From Endoryza foliicola (GTDB lineage Bacteria > Bacteroidota > Bacteroidia > Chitinophagales > Chitinophagaceae), in contig OZ245715.1 of assembly GCA_965226965.1 (NCBI GenBank), forward strand, positions 4,030,001 through 4,094,000: DNA of 64,000 nucleotides, written 5' to 3'. The position numbers and the translations under genes are program-made. This document shows, in pieces, positions 1-9,475 of this stretch; positions within the stretch are counted from its first letter, which is position 1, and every line of letters begins with the position of its first letter. The notes beneath the pieces were generated by a model that worked only from the letters and a program-made list of their open reading frames with translations, was not told the origin of the DNA and made no database searches.

Positions 1-1119
1 CAGAAAGGAGAATTCAATCCTACACTGAAATGGACACAATATTTTGAAGTACTATTGGTATACAAAGACAGTATTTCGAAGATCCCGGTTCGTATAAAGG
101 ACTATCAAATGGAACTAAGTGAATTGAAAGGAAGAACAGCTCCTGAATTCATTGTATACAATTCGAGTGGCGAGGGTTATGGTGTGTTCCCGAATTCAGC
201 AAATAGTATACAAGATCCATTGTTCAAGAAACTGCCGGTTGAAACGAGAGCGTTATTGGTGATCAATGCCTACGAACAAGCACTGTTGAAAACTCCAGCA
301 ATTAAGTATCAAAACGGAATGGGGCCTTTGCAATTCCTCAAGCAGTTAAGCGTGTTGATCAGAGATGAAAAAGACCAACAATTATTGGATCGGGAATTGA
401 GAATAATGGAAGGCATCTATTGGAAGCTTTTAAAAAAAGAGACCAGATCAACGGTTGGCACTTCGCTCGAAATTTCATTGTTGGAAGCGATGAAAGAACA
501 CAGTAAAATCAATAGAACTGCGATTTTCAAATCTTACTTGCGAATGGCAAACAGCGCTGCTGCTATTGATAGCATGTATCATTATTGGCAAACCAGATCC
601 GTGCCGGCGGAAGTAACTATGAGTGCCGATGATTGGAACTGGGTGGCACAAGAATTGGCATTGAGAAACTATAAAGGGTCTGAAATATTGAAACAACAAT
701 TAGACAGTATCACCAATCCGAATATTCGCAAAACCTTTGCAATAGCGATGATTGCTTTATCGGAAAATCAAGCAACCAGAGATAGTTTATTCAATAGTTT
801 CTTAAAACCTGAGGGACGAAAAAATGAATCAGATGTGGCTACTGCCCTGCGGTTCTTAACGCATCCTTTACGACAAGAAGAAAGCAGAAAGTATATTCCG
901 GAGGCACTAAAGGTTTTGCCAGATATACTAACAACGAATGACTTGTTCTTCGCGCCTACTTGGTTGAGTGCTTTGCTTGACAATTATCAAGATGACGAAA
1001 CAGTGAAACTTTTAAAGGACTATTTTAGCAAGCCGCATCCTGATGTTCCGGATTTATTGATGAAGAAAGTGAAGCAAACAGCAGATTGGGTTGTGAGGGC
1101 GAATGAGGTGAGGGAGTAG
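1..1119 (+). CDS. M1 family metallopeptidase, C-terminal part (5' truncated by window edge)
   Basis: The reading frame is open from base 1, so the gene begins upstream of the window; the first in-frame start-like codon inside it (TTG at 55) is not the real start. The 372 visible residues are alpha-helical. They match the C-terminal ERAP1-like helical domain of Bacteroidota M1 aminopeptidases: the segment around nt 700-800 (SITNPNIRKTFAIAMIAL, then QATRDSLFNSF) resembles the family's 'npdrkarf-mpals-d...RD-ff' block. The zinc site (HExxH) would lie upstream and cannot be checked. Expected role: N-terminal amino acid release from peptides, probably in the periplasm or outside. It converges on the esterase gene. 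Confidence 0.6.
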   Translation, partial: QKGEFNPTLKWTQYFEVLLVYKDSISKIPVRIKDYQMELSELKGRTAPEFIVYNSSGEGYGVFPNSANSIQDPLFKKLPVETRALLVINAYEQALLKTPAIKYQNGMGPLQFLKQLSVLIRDEKDQQLLDRELRIMEGIYWKLLKKETRSTVGTSLEISLLEAMKEHSKINRTAIFKSYLRMANSAAAIDSMYHYWQTRSVPAEVTMSADDWNWVAQELALRNYKGSEILKQQLDSITNPNIRKTFAIAMIALSENQATRDSLFNSFLKPEGRKNESDVATALRFLTHPLRQEESRKYIPEALKVLPDILTTNDLFFAPTWLSALLDNYQDDETVKLLKDYFSKPHPDVPDLLMKKVKQTADWVVRANEVRE

Positions 1120-1469
1120 TTAGAAGTTATAAGTTTTTAGTTGTTGAGTTTTTAAGTTTTATGCGGCTTCGCTGAGAACTGTATTCACCGCGAAGACCGC
1201 CAAGACCGCAGAGATCTCGCAAAGCGGCTTTTATTCATCACCAATATTTTCACCACAGATTCATCAGATTAAAACAGATTCTCACAGATTAGCCTCCGAA
1301 TTTCAATTTACCTCACTGCGATCAGGATTTACAGGATGGATAGTCTGCCTCTTCCCTCTTCCCTCTTCCCTCTTCCCTCCTCCCTCTTCTTTTTTGTATT
1401 TCCTCGTTCCTCGTCTCCTGTTTTCCTCGCTCCTGTGCTCCGGGCTGTTCAATTATTAATTATTCATTC
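1120..1469. repeat. Intergenic mosaic of dispersed repeat modules
   Basis: No gene seen. From left to right it holds a 'ttgagtttttaagtttt' stretch, a CACCGCGAAGACCGC-type module (about 1186-1222), a CAGATT-rich module (about 1252-1292, four or five CAGATT units), a CTTCCCT simple tandem repeat (about 1349-1390), a TCCTCGTTCCTCGTCTCC stretch, and an AT-rich ATTATTAATTATT module that runs into the stop codon of the next gene. The same modules recur in the other intergenic regions up to 37 kb. It lies between convergent genes. Confidence 0.7.
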
Positions 1470-3017
1470 TTAATTATTAATTCCACTCACCATTTCCACT
1501 TCCTTCTTATACAACCCATTTTCCGGATGCGGATTTTCGTTGAGAATGTATACGATGGAAGTTTTGTCGTTGTAAGGATACCAACCGCTTACCATTAAGC
1601 CATTAGGATTATAGCTTTTAAGGAAATTAACCCAGCTTTGATTCACCACTTCCTGCACTTTATAGTCTACCTCTCTCCATTTACGTTTCCAAAGATGAAG
1701 GTTGTGAAAGGCGAAAGGCACTTCTGAGGTGTGGAAAGCTCCGTAGTCGGGGAAATTTTCTAAAGGTGCGGGCACATGGGTGTATTCATAAACATAGACA
1801 GGGGCGCGGTTGTATTTGGCCCAATTGATGGAAGGAGCTCCTGCAAATCCCATTAAGTTCCATTTTTGCTGAGAGGCAGTAGCTTGAGAATCCGTTTCAG
1901 CAGGGAAGAGTTGCAAAAACTCCGCAGCCTTGTCTCCAAATTGCGCTTCTACATTCTTTTTAAAAGCATCTGCTTTCACCAATTGATTACCAAACAAAGC
2001 ACCATCTCCGGTAACCCATCCTGTTAGTACAGGAACATCTTGGTGTTCGTGCTTTTCGAATGCTTCTTTAATATTTTTCGGAAGTACATAACCATCTAAG
2101 TTGGGCGAGAATCGTCCGGTTAATTTCAATACTTCGTCTGAACTCAATTTTCGCAAATCGGCTATAGAAGTTAATTTTGCTTTTTCTTGAATTTGAGTGC
2201 CTTCTTTTTCGGCTGTCTTTAAATCGGCAATAAAGCGACTTCCCAACAATCCACCACTTTGCGCGATGGCTTTTTGGAACAATGTTTTTGTTAAGGGAGA
2301 AGCAACCAAAGCACTTACACTCATAGAGCCTGCAGATTGGCCTGCAATGGCTACGTTATTGATATCGCCACCAAACTTTGCAATATTCGCACGCACCCAT
2401 TTCAAGGCAGCAATTTGATCCATGATGCCATAATTCCCGGATACTCCATTCGGTGATTCTTTGCTCAACTCGGGATGTGCCATGAATCCGAAAATGCCCA
2501 CTCTATAATTGATGCTTACAACTACAATTCCTCTTTTTGCCATTTCCATACCGTCGTATACGGCGCAGGCTGCAGACCCTGATGTAAATCCACCCCCATA
2601 AATCCAAACTAGTACAGGTCTTTTTTCTTTCGGAGACTTTGCACCGGTCCAAATATTCAGATACAAACAATCTTCGCTTAAGGGTTCGGGTGGCGCAATG
2701 AATTCGGCCGTCCAACAAGCAAAGGGAACCGGTTTGGGTTGGTATGGGCTTGCCGAAAATTTGGTTGCTTTCAATACGCCCTTCCATGGCTTCACCGGCT
2801 GAGGGGCTTTCCAGCGGAGGTCTCCTACCGGTGGTGCAGCAAATGGAATACCCTTATATACTGTGATACCGTTTTGCTTCACTCCTTGTACTAAGCCTCC
2901 GGTTACTTTGACCGGCTGAGCAAAAGCGGCGACTCCTAAAAATAGAAGAAGCGCAGTAATGTATACTGCGCTTTTATTGCTTGATTTCATTTTCAAGAAG
3001 TGAATGATATTATTCAT
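1470..3017 (-). CDS. Secreted type-B carboxylesterase (para-nitrobenzyl-esterase family)
   Basis: An alpha/beta-hydrolase of about 515 residues, the normal length for the COesterase family. Signal peptide at residues 10-34 (hydrophobic TALLLFLGVAAFA, then Q). Family blocks visible: YKGIPFAAPPVGDLRW (54-69), EDCLYLNIW (115-123), GGGFTSGS, the nucleophile elbow GQSAG with Ser228, and FHTSEVPF with the catalytic His at about 429. The usual acidic block (NADEG-like) reads WVTGDGALFG, a variant. The start overlaps the GH78 stop by one base (TAATG), suggesting translational coupling; an internal ATG at 2990 is an alternative start giving a cleaner signal peptide. The context suggests it removes acyl groups from rhamnose-containing plant glycans or glycosides; the substrate is an inference. 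Confidence 0.88.
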   Translation of the reverse strand: MNNIIHFLKMKSSNKSAVYITALLLFLGVAAFAQPVKVTGGLVQGVKQNGITVYKGIPFAAPPVGDLRWKAPQPVKPWKGVLKATKFSASPYQPKPVPFACWTAEFIAPPEPLSEDCLYLNIWTGAKSPKEKRPVLVWIYGGGFTSGSAACAVYDGMEMAKRGIVVVSINYRVGIFGFMAHPELSKESPNGVSGNYGIMDQIAALKWVRANIAKFGGDINNVAIAGQSAGSMSVSALVASPLTKTLFQKAIAQSGGLLGSRFIADLKTAEKEGTQIQEKAKLTSIADLRKLSSDEVLKLTGRFSPNLDGYVLPKNIKEAFEKHEHQDVPVLTGWVTGDGALFGNQLVKADAFKKNVEAQFGDKAAEFLQLFPAETDSQATASQQKWNLMGFAGAPSINWAKYNRAPVYVYEYTHVPAPLENFPDYGAFHTSEVPFAFHNLHLWKRKWREVDYKVQEVVNQSWVNFLKSYNPNGLMVSGWYPYNDKTSIVYILNENPHPENGLYKKEVEMVSGINN

Positions 3018-5704
3018 TATGGCAAAATTGAATTGAACACATAGTTACCTGATCCGATCGAAACTTTCAAATATTTTCCTTCCATACCCAAAATTGAAAG
3101 TCCACTCAATTCCTTTAAAGCCGCTCCGTTTTGTAGTACGTCTGAAACAGCTGATGCGGGAATATAAACAGTTGCCGTTGTGTTCACGGGAATGGAAACA
3201 TTTAAAGTAACTTGTTTGCCACTTACCGTCCATTCGCTGGAAGCTTTTCCATAAGGCGTTTCCAAGCTGGCCGCTACTTGATTTAATCCTCCGCCGATCA
3301 ACGGTTTAATGACAATTTTTTTATAACCGGGCGCATTGGGATCAGTGTCTAATCCTGCTACCACGCGATACATCCAATCTCCAATGGCACCGTAAGCATA
3401 GTGATTGAAAGAGTTCATGGAGGCAGGTTCAAAGGTTCCATCGGTACGTATACCATTCCAACGTTCCCAAATGGTAGTAGCTCCCATTTTCACCGGATAC
3501 AACCAAGATGGATAAGATTCCTGTAATAACAGTTTAAAGGCTGTTTCAGTTTTACCGAAACGACTGAGCACATGACACAAATAGGGTGTTCCTAAAAACC
3601 CTGTGGTCAAATGATCGCCATATCTTTTCACATTCTCTTCCAAGCGATCCGCTGCTTCGGCACGCATTGATTCAGGCAACATATCGAAATTCAATGCCAA
3701 TACATAGGCTGTTTGAGTAGAAGACACTAATCGTCCATTTGGAGTTACATACTCCTTCATGAAGGCGGTCTTGATTCTTCCAAGCAAATTGGTATAATAA
3801 TTCAGATCATCTGTTTTGCCTAATACTTTCGCTGCATTGATCATCAATTGTGTTGAATGAGCATAAAAGCATTGTGCGATCAGATATTTATCGGTAACGG
3901 CTGAGGAACCGTCGTTATCATCGAAGGGACGATAAAACAACCAATCGCCAAAATGAAAGCCTACATTCCATAAATCATTCTTACTGTTCTTCTCCATAAA
4001 TCCAACCCATGCTTTCATACTCGCATACTGATCTTCAAGAATGCGAACATCACCGAAAGCGAGGTATTGATTCCAAGGAATGATGGTGGCCACATCGGCC
4101 CATCCGGTACTTCCACTTGCCCCCGGGCCCAGAACATTGGGAACTACAAAAGGTACTGATCCGTTGGGCAATTGATCGGCCGCCACATCTTTCAACCATT
4201 TTGAGAAGAAATTCTTGACATCAAAATTAAACATGGCTGTTCTTGAAAAAGCTTGCGCATCTCCGGTCCAGCCGAGGCGTTCATCGCGTTGCGGACAATC
4301 GGTAGGAACATCTAGGAAATTGCCTCTTTGTCCCCATTGAATATTGTGCTGAAGTTGATTGAGTAGTTTGTTATTGGTGCTGAAAGTACCGGTTCTGGCC
4401 ATATCAGAGTACAAAGCAATGGCGGTTGTATTCTGAGGCATGGGGCCTTCAACTTGAATGTATCGAAATCCAAAGAACGTGAAATGTGGTTCAAATACTT
4501 CCTCTCCATCACCTTTTAAGATATAGGTAGCCGTTGCTTTTGCAGCGCGTAAATTTTCAGTATAGAAATTCCCTTCTTTATCGAGTACTTCCGCATGTTT
4601 GATTCGAACGGTGTCGCCGGCTTTTCCTTTTACAACAATGCGCACCCAGCCTACCAGGTTCTGACCAAAATCCATTACCCGTTCTCCTTTCGGAGTAGTG
4701 AAAGACTTGATGGGTTGAAATTGCTCGTGCTTTCTGATGGGCTCATTATAGGTTGCAATTAAGGGGTCTTTGTAAGAAGCTGTAGTAACTGGGGTCCAAG
4801 ACTGATCATTGAAAGAAGCAGTGGCCCAGCCGGTTTGTTCCAATCGAGCGTCGATGGTTTCACCGTGATAAATTTCACCCATGATAACCGCTCCGGACGA
4901 TAATTTCCAAGAGTTATCCGAAAGAATATAATCTACACTTCCATCTGCATATTCTACTTGTATTTGACAGATCAATCCTACTTTCTTACCATAAATATCT
5001 CTATTGTTTTCCCAAGCTAAATAAGAGCGATACCAACCGTTGCCAATCATGGCGCCAATAGCATTGCCACCGGTTTGAAGCAATGAAGTAACGTCGTATT
5101 GTTGGTATTGAAGGCGTTTGTTGTAGGAAGTCCAACCCGGAGTTAGGTAAGCATCTCCTACTCTTTTACCATTGATAAAGGCTTCATAGATACCGTGAGC
5201 GGTGATGAAGGCGGTTGCCTTTTTTACCGGTTTATTGAGTGAGAAGTTCTTTCTAAAATATTGAGGCGCTCTTTTAGTGGAATCGAGAAAGGGTGCTTCG
5301 ATCCAAGAGGCTTTCCAATCGGATGCAGAGAGCAAGGCCATTTGAAAGCTGGCCGGCTTAGAGAACGCGCCCGGTTTACCGGATTGATCCCATACGCGTA
5401 CTTGCCAAGTATAGGAAGCTGCAGATTGCAGTGCTGTACCATTATAAGGAATAAGAATGGACTGATCGGAATTTACTTTTCCCGTTGCCCAAACGGTTTC
5501 TTTTCCTTTCATCACTTTGATTTCATAGGCCGATTGGGCACTATTGTTCTGTTTAGAACTCAGCTGCCAACTCAATTGGGGCTTTTGAACATCAATGCCG
5601 AGTGGATTGGTAAGGTTTTCAATTTTTAAATTAACCGCTGAAAGCTGCGCGAAGGAGGCAAAGGCAAAAGAAAGAAACAGTGTGAAAAGAGAGAGACGTT
5701 TCAT
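3017..5704 (-). CDS. Secreted alpha-L-rhamnosidase, GH78
   Basis: 895 residues from the ATG at 5704. The frame stays open further upstream, but MKRLSLFTLFLSFAFASFAQ is a clear signal peptide and fixes the start. Domain order as in GH78: N-terminal beta domains (after residue about 150), an (alpha/alpha)6 barrel from about 450 and a C-terminal beta domain. The hallmark block DVPTDCPQRDERLGWTGDAQ is present (nt about 4250-4310) with the Asp and Glu residues of the active site, and TTIWERWNG further on carries a second acidic residue. Expected reaction: release of terminal alpha-L-rhamnose from pectin (RG-I), flavonoid glycosides or bacterial polysaccharides, in the periplasm or outside. First gene of a two-gene unit with the esterase. 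Confidence 0.93.
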   Translation of the reverse strand: MKRLSLFTLFLSFAFASFAQLSAVNLKIENLTNPLGIDVQKPQLSWQLSSKQNNSAQSAYEIKVMKGKETVWATGKVNSDQSILIPYNGTALQSAASYTWQVRVWDQSGKPGAFSKPASFQMALLSASDWKASWIEAPFLDSTKRAPQYFRKNFSLNKPVKKATAFITAHGIYEAFINGKRVGDAYLTPGWTSYNKRLQYQQYDVTSLLQTGGNAIGAMIGNGWYRSYLAWENNRDIYGKKVGLICQIQVEYADGSVDYILSDNSWKLSSGAVIMGEIYHGETIDARLEQTGWATASFNDQSWTPVTTASYKDPLIATYNEPIRKHEQFQPIKSFTTPKGERVMDFGQNLVGWVRIVVKGKAGDTVRIKHAEVLDKEGNFYTENLRAAKATATYILKGDGEEVFEPHFTFFGFRYIQVEGPMPQNTTAIALYSDMARTGTFSTNNKLLNQLQHNIQWGQRGNFLDVPTDCPQRDERLGWTGDAQAFSRTAMFNFDVKNFFSKWLKDVAADQLPNGSVPFVVPNVLGPGASGSTGWADVATIIPWNQYLAFGDVRILEDQYASMKAWVGFMEKNSKNDLWNVGFHFGDWLFYRPFDDNDGSSAVTDKYLIAQCFYAHSTQLMINAAKVLGKTDDLNYYTNLLGRIKTAFMKEYVTPNGRLVSSTQTAYVLALNFDMLPESMRAEAADRLEENVKRYGDHLTTGFLGTPYLCHVLSRFGKTETAFKLLLQESYPSWLYPVKMGATTIWERWNGIRTDGTFEPASMNSFNHYAYGAIGDWMYRVVAGLDTDPNAPGYKKIVIKPLIGGGLNQVAASLETPYGKASSEWTVSGKQVTLNVSIPVNTTATVYIPASAVSDVLQNGAALKELSGLSILGMEGKYLKVSIGSGNYVFNSILP

Positions 5705-6281
5705 ATGACAAACTTTTTGAATAAAAATCGAGAAAGGGAAGTTACGGAAAAAAGGGGGAAGGCTGTCATGGGCTGTCGGGGGGAGGGAGCTTTGATTGAT
5801 TGACAAAGCTTCTATTTAGTGTAAATTCCCAATAGATCAAGTTTTGAGTTATTGAGTTTTTTGTTTTTAAGTTTTGTGCAGCTGCGCTGCTTGAAATTCA
5901 CAAAGGGGAAGAAGTTAAAAAAGTAGCGCAAAGGGATTGTCCTCTAAAGTTCTTTTTTGACCACAGAAAGCACAGATTTTTAATACAAATTATCACAGAT
6001 TAACCGCTAGATTGCGCTTACTTGACTCAAGCGTTAATATACAAGGCTGCATACGGTCAAAAAATAGCAAAAAGTACTTTGCGACTTCTTTGCGCAGTTC
6101 CTGAGCGAACCGAAGGATCTGCCGAAGGACTCAGCGCTCTCTCTGCGGTGAACTCCCAAGCAACTATCCTAAACCAAAAACATAAGCACTTAGCATAATA
6201 GCAGAAAGGATCGGAATTACAAGTTCAACGATCTCTATTACCTTTCCTGTTAAATTGCTTTTCGCTTATCTTTGCCCGCCT
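5705..6281. repeat. Divergent intergenic region with mosaic repeats
   Basis: No gene seen. Contains an 'agatcaagttttgag...' module (about 5834-5910) that is almost identical to one at about 36187-36260, including the GCAGCTGCGCTGC palindrome-like core; a CAGATT-rich module near 5960-6002; a GCGAACCGAAGGATC-type stretch near 6110-6150; and the promoter of the SNF2 gene at the right end. A TAACTT-like box lies about 40 nt upstream of the GH78 start but is weak. Confidence 0.65.
6267..6274 (+). promoter_or_regulatory. Bacteroidota -7 box TATCTTTG for the SNF2 gene
   Basis: TATCTTTG matches the Bacteroidota consensus TAnnTTTG exactly and ends only 7 nt before the ATG at 6282. Transcription would start at or a few bases before the start codon, so the mRNA would be leaderless or nearly so. 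No convincing -33 TTTG was found at 17-23 nt upstream. Confidence 0.5.
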
Positions 6282-9128
6282 ATGAGCGAAGCGATTCAGA
6301 AGAAAACGGCACTTGTTTTTCACCCCAATAAATTGTCAGAAGATCAGACCATTTTTGAGCTGCTGTTCATCTCAAAAAAAGGAAACATTCCCAGTTTTGA
6401 AAAAGATCATCTTTCTGAACCCATTATTGATCATAGTTTTCCCAAACTGCCCGATGAACTTCGTAAACTGCTGAAACAAGCAACATCGAAACAACTGACC
6501 CGCCGAAACGATGCCATCAAAATGAGCTATAAAATCGGCTCCGGCAAACAAGATTTCGACAGCTATAAAAAACAACAGATCCTCAAAGCCTGGCACGAGT
6601 TCTTCCTGAAACTAAAACCGAATTTCTCCAGTTTCAACTGGTATCACCAGATTTGGAAAGATGCTAAAACTGCAAACCTTGAACCTTGCACCCTGAGCGA
6701 TGTTCGCCCCGAACTGCAATTTGAATGGGAATTGAAAGCAGATGGACCAACGCTGCATGTATTGATTGGACTCAATGGCAACAGCTTCCCTCTTTCCGAT
6801 TTTTCGATTCAACAGTTTTTTATTTGCAAAGACAAAACCTATTATATCCTTACTCTGAAAGATGCTTTGTACTTGCAAAAATTGAGCAAGGCAGGAGCCA
6901 TCGTTTCATGGGAAGACGAACTACTCCAAGAACTTCAAGAACACTATACCATTCGAAAAACAGGCATTGAAGCTACCCAGAAGGAAATACTATTGCCGGT
7001 CAATCGTATGATGTTGCAAGAAATAAGTAATTCTTTCTTACTACTTACTCCACAATGGTTGTACGATGGATTTGTAGTAGAACGCGACAGTCCTGATCCG
7101 GTGGAATTCCTCGATCGAGGGCAACCTGTTCAAATCAAACGCAACAAAGAATTGGAACAAGCATTCATAGAATTAATTGAAGGACTACATCCTAATTTCG
7201 CGAAACAGATGAATGGCAGGTACTACCTCTCTTTCGCTGATGCACAGAAAAAAGGTTGGTTCCTCAAAACTTGGACCTTCTTACTGGAGCAGCAAATTGA
7301 AATTGTGGGAATGGATCTGCTCAAACATTTCCGTTATGCTTCTGAATTACCCGTAACTCAAATGGATCTGGTTCGGGAAGATGCGGGCAGCTTGACCTAT
7401 AAAATGTCGATACGTTTTGGAAAAGAAACGGTTGGATTGGCAGCATTGCAAAAAATGCTATGGGCAGGTCAACATGCAGTGGTCCTAAACAATGGAAGTT
7501 TTGGTGCATTGCCTATTGAATGGTTGGCTTATTATGGCCCTATCATCAAACACGGTAAAGTACAAAAAGATGAATTGACCATAGCGAGATGGATGGGTAT
7601 CGCCCACCAACCCGATAACAAAGAAGGTATCAATTTAAGTTTGAGCTTCAATCAAGATTGGTGGCAAAAGTGGAAGCAGTGGCAAACAAGTAACGAATCG
7701 CTTTTCAATATCAATCCACTCTTGAATGCTACGTTAAGACCCTACCAGCAAAAAGGATCGGATTGGATGCTATTATTAGAAGAAGCAGGGGCCGGCGCTT
7801 GCTTGGCCGATGATATGGGTTTGGGTAAAACCTTGCAAACCATTTCAGCACTGTGCCATATCATTCACCGCAATCCGGGCAGCAAGCATTTGATCATTGC
7901 CCCCATGGGACTAATGTACAACTGGATGCAGGAACTGAAAAAGTTTGCACCTGAAATTGCCTTTGACTTATACTATGGCTCCAATCGCTCGGCCACTGCG
8001 CTTGAGCAATCGGAAGCTTCGATATTTATTACCAGCTATGGCACCTTAAGAACCGATGCTCAACAGTTGGCTTCCGTCGGATTTCACACAGTGGTGGTGG
8101 ATGAAAGTCACCAGGTTAAAAACCCAACGGCTTTGGTTACACGCGCACTCATGCAGGTTCCTTGTAAATTCAGAATTGCGTTGAGCGGTACTCCCATCTT
8201 GAACAACACCTTCGATTTGTATTCTCAACTTGAATTTTTATTGCCGGGTCTTTTTGGTAATAGAGAATTCTTTAAGCGTGAATATGCAGATCCCATCGAC
8301 CGTTGGCAGGATACCGAAAAAATACAAGCCTTAAAACTACTCACTGCACCCTTCATCTTGAGAAGAACGAAAGAGCAAGTGGCTAAAGATCTACCCGATA
8401 AAACCGAATCGGTAATTTGGTGTGAAATGGAATCGGCCCAACGTATTGTTTATGAAGAAATCCGATCTTCCGTAGAAGCGGATATTTGGAGTGATATCAA
8501 AACGAAGGGTATGAATCAAGCGAAGATGAGTATTCTCGCCGGCTTAACAAAACTGCGACAAATCTGCAACTCTCCTGCCCTTCTAAAAGACGAAGAAAAT
8601 TCGGTTTCTGATTCTATCAAAACAGACTTGCTGATAGAAGAACTAACTCAATTGAAAGGAAAAAGTAAATCGCTCGTGTTCTCTCAGTACACCAGCATGC
8701 TTGATCTATTAGAACCCGCACTCGAAAAGGCTGAATTGAAATTTTATCGCATAGATGGAACAGTGAGTGGTGCTAAACGACAAGAAATCGTAAATCAGTT
8801 TCAGGCTGAAGACGATGCCACCGGTATATTATTGATTAGTTTGAAGGCCGGTAATGCTGGATTGAACCTAACAGCCGCCGAATATGTATTCTTATTCGAC
8901 CCCTGGTGGAACACGGCCGTAGAACAACAAGCTATTGATCGAACGCATCGTATCGGACAAACGAAAAAAGTATTTGCGTATAAAATGATTTGTAAAGATA
9001 GTATTGAAGAGAAAATTCTACAGTTGCAAGGAAAGAAACAAAAACTATCGGAAGACTTGATTCGAGAAGAGAATGGGTTTGTGAAGAATTTGAGTGAGGA
9101 AGAGATACGGTTTTTGTTTTCGAGATAG
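6282..9128 (+). CDS. SNF2/RapA-family DEAD-box ATPase (DNA translocase/helicase)
   Basis: 948 residues from the ATG at 6282; the frame is open 27 nt earlier only through a TTG inside the promoter. The N-terminal half (about 1-480) is the long family-specific region of bacterial SNF2 proteins. The ATPase core follows: Walker A DDMGLGKT (about 508-516), DESH motif II (about 606), LSGTPILNN motif III, and the C-terminal lobe with LKAGNAGLNLT, DPWWN and QAIDRTHRIGQ (motif VI, about 880-893). These are the full set of SNF2 signatures, so the protein should be an active ATP-driven DNA translocase in the cytoplasm. Its precise role (transcription recycling, repair or remodelling) cannot be read from the sequence. 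It stands alone, between repeat-rich regions. Confidence 0.93.
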   Translation: MSEAIQKKTALVFHPNKLSEDQTIFELLFISKKGNIPSFEKDHLSEPIIDHSFPKLPDELRKLLKQATSKQLTRRNDAIKMSYKIGSGKQDFDSYKKQQILKAWHEFFLKLKPNFSSFNWYHQIWKDAKTANLEPCTLSDVRPELQFEWELKADGPTLHVLIGLNGNSFPLSDFSIQQFFICKDKTYYILTLKDALYLQKLSKAGAIVSWEDELLQELQEHYTIRKTGIEATQKEILLPVNRMMLQEISNSFLLLTPQWLYDGFVVERDSPDPVEFLDRGQPVQIKRNKELEQAFIELIEGLHPNFAKQMNGRYYLSFADAQKKGWFLKTWTFLLEQQIEIVGMDLLKHFRYASELPVTQMDLVREDAGSLTYKMSIRFGKETVGLAALQKMLWAGQHAVVLNNGSFGALPIEWLAYYGPIIKHGKVQKDELTIARWMGIAHQPDNKEGINLSLSFNQDWWQKWKQWQTSNESLFNINPLLNATLRPYQQKGSDWMLLLEEAGAGACLADDMGLGKTLQTISALCHIIHRNPGSKHLIIAPMGLMYNWMQELKKFAPEIAFDLYYGSNRSATALEQSEASIFITSYGTLRTDAQQLASVGFHTVVVDESHQVKNPTALVTRALMQVPCKFRIALSGTPILNNTFDLYSQLEFLLPGLFGNREFFKREYADPIDRWQDTEKIQALKLLTAPFILRRTKEQVAKDLPDKTESVIWCEMESAQRIVYEEIRSSVEADIWSDIKTKGMNQAKMSILAGLTKLRQICNSPALLKDEENSVSDSIKTDLLIEELTQLKGKSKSLVFSQYTSMLDLLEPALEKAELKFYRIDGTVSGAKRQEIVNQFQAEDDATGILLISLKAGNAGLNLTAAEYVFLFDPWWNTAVEQQAIDRTHRIGQTKKVFAYKMICKDSIEEKILQLQGKKQKLSEDLIREENGFVKNLSEEEIRFLFSR

Positions 9129-9475
9129 GAATCAGTTTCTGCGCAGCTGTGCTGCCTGATATATTCACCGCAACGATCGCGAAGACCGCAGAGAAGTCGC
9201 AAAGGAGAAAAAGTTTAAAAAGAAGCGCAAAGCGTTTGTCCTTATAAAGTTTTTTCGACCACAGAACACACAAATTACAACAGATTCCCACAGATTAGCC
9301 TCCGAATTCAAATCAGCCTGACTGCCGGCTGATAAACATTTAGTTGTTTTTTCTTTTCACCGCGGCGGCGCAGCGAACGCAGCGTTTTCGCAGCGCTGGC
9401 AGTGTCGCTGCCTTTCCTCGTCTCCTCTTATCCTCGTTCCTGCTTCGCTGCTGTTCCATTATTAATTACTACTTC
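9129..9475. repeat. Intergenic mosaic repeats between convergent genes
   Basis: No gene seen. Order: a GCGCAGCTGTGCTGC variant of the palindrome-like core (about 9137), a CACCGCAACGATCGCGAAGACCGC module, a CACAGA/CAGATT module (9261-9299), a CAGCCTGACTGCCGGCTG module (about 9314-9331) shared with the 36.4 kb region, a CGCAGCG-rich stretch, a TCCTCGTCTCCTCTTATCC stretch and an ATTATTAATTACT module that includes the stop codon of the next gene. The module order parallels 1120-1469. Confidence 0.7.

Noticed and set aside
1349..1390. CTTCCCT tandem repeat considered as a CRISPR-like array
   Set aside because: The units are about 7 nt with no spacers; it is a simple sequence repeat.
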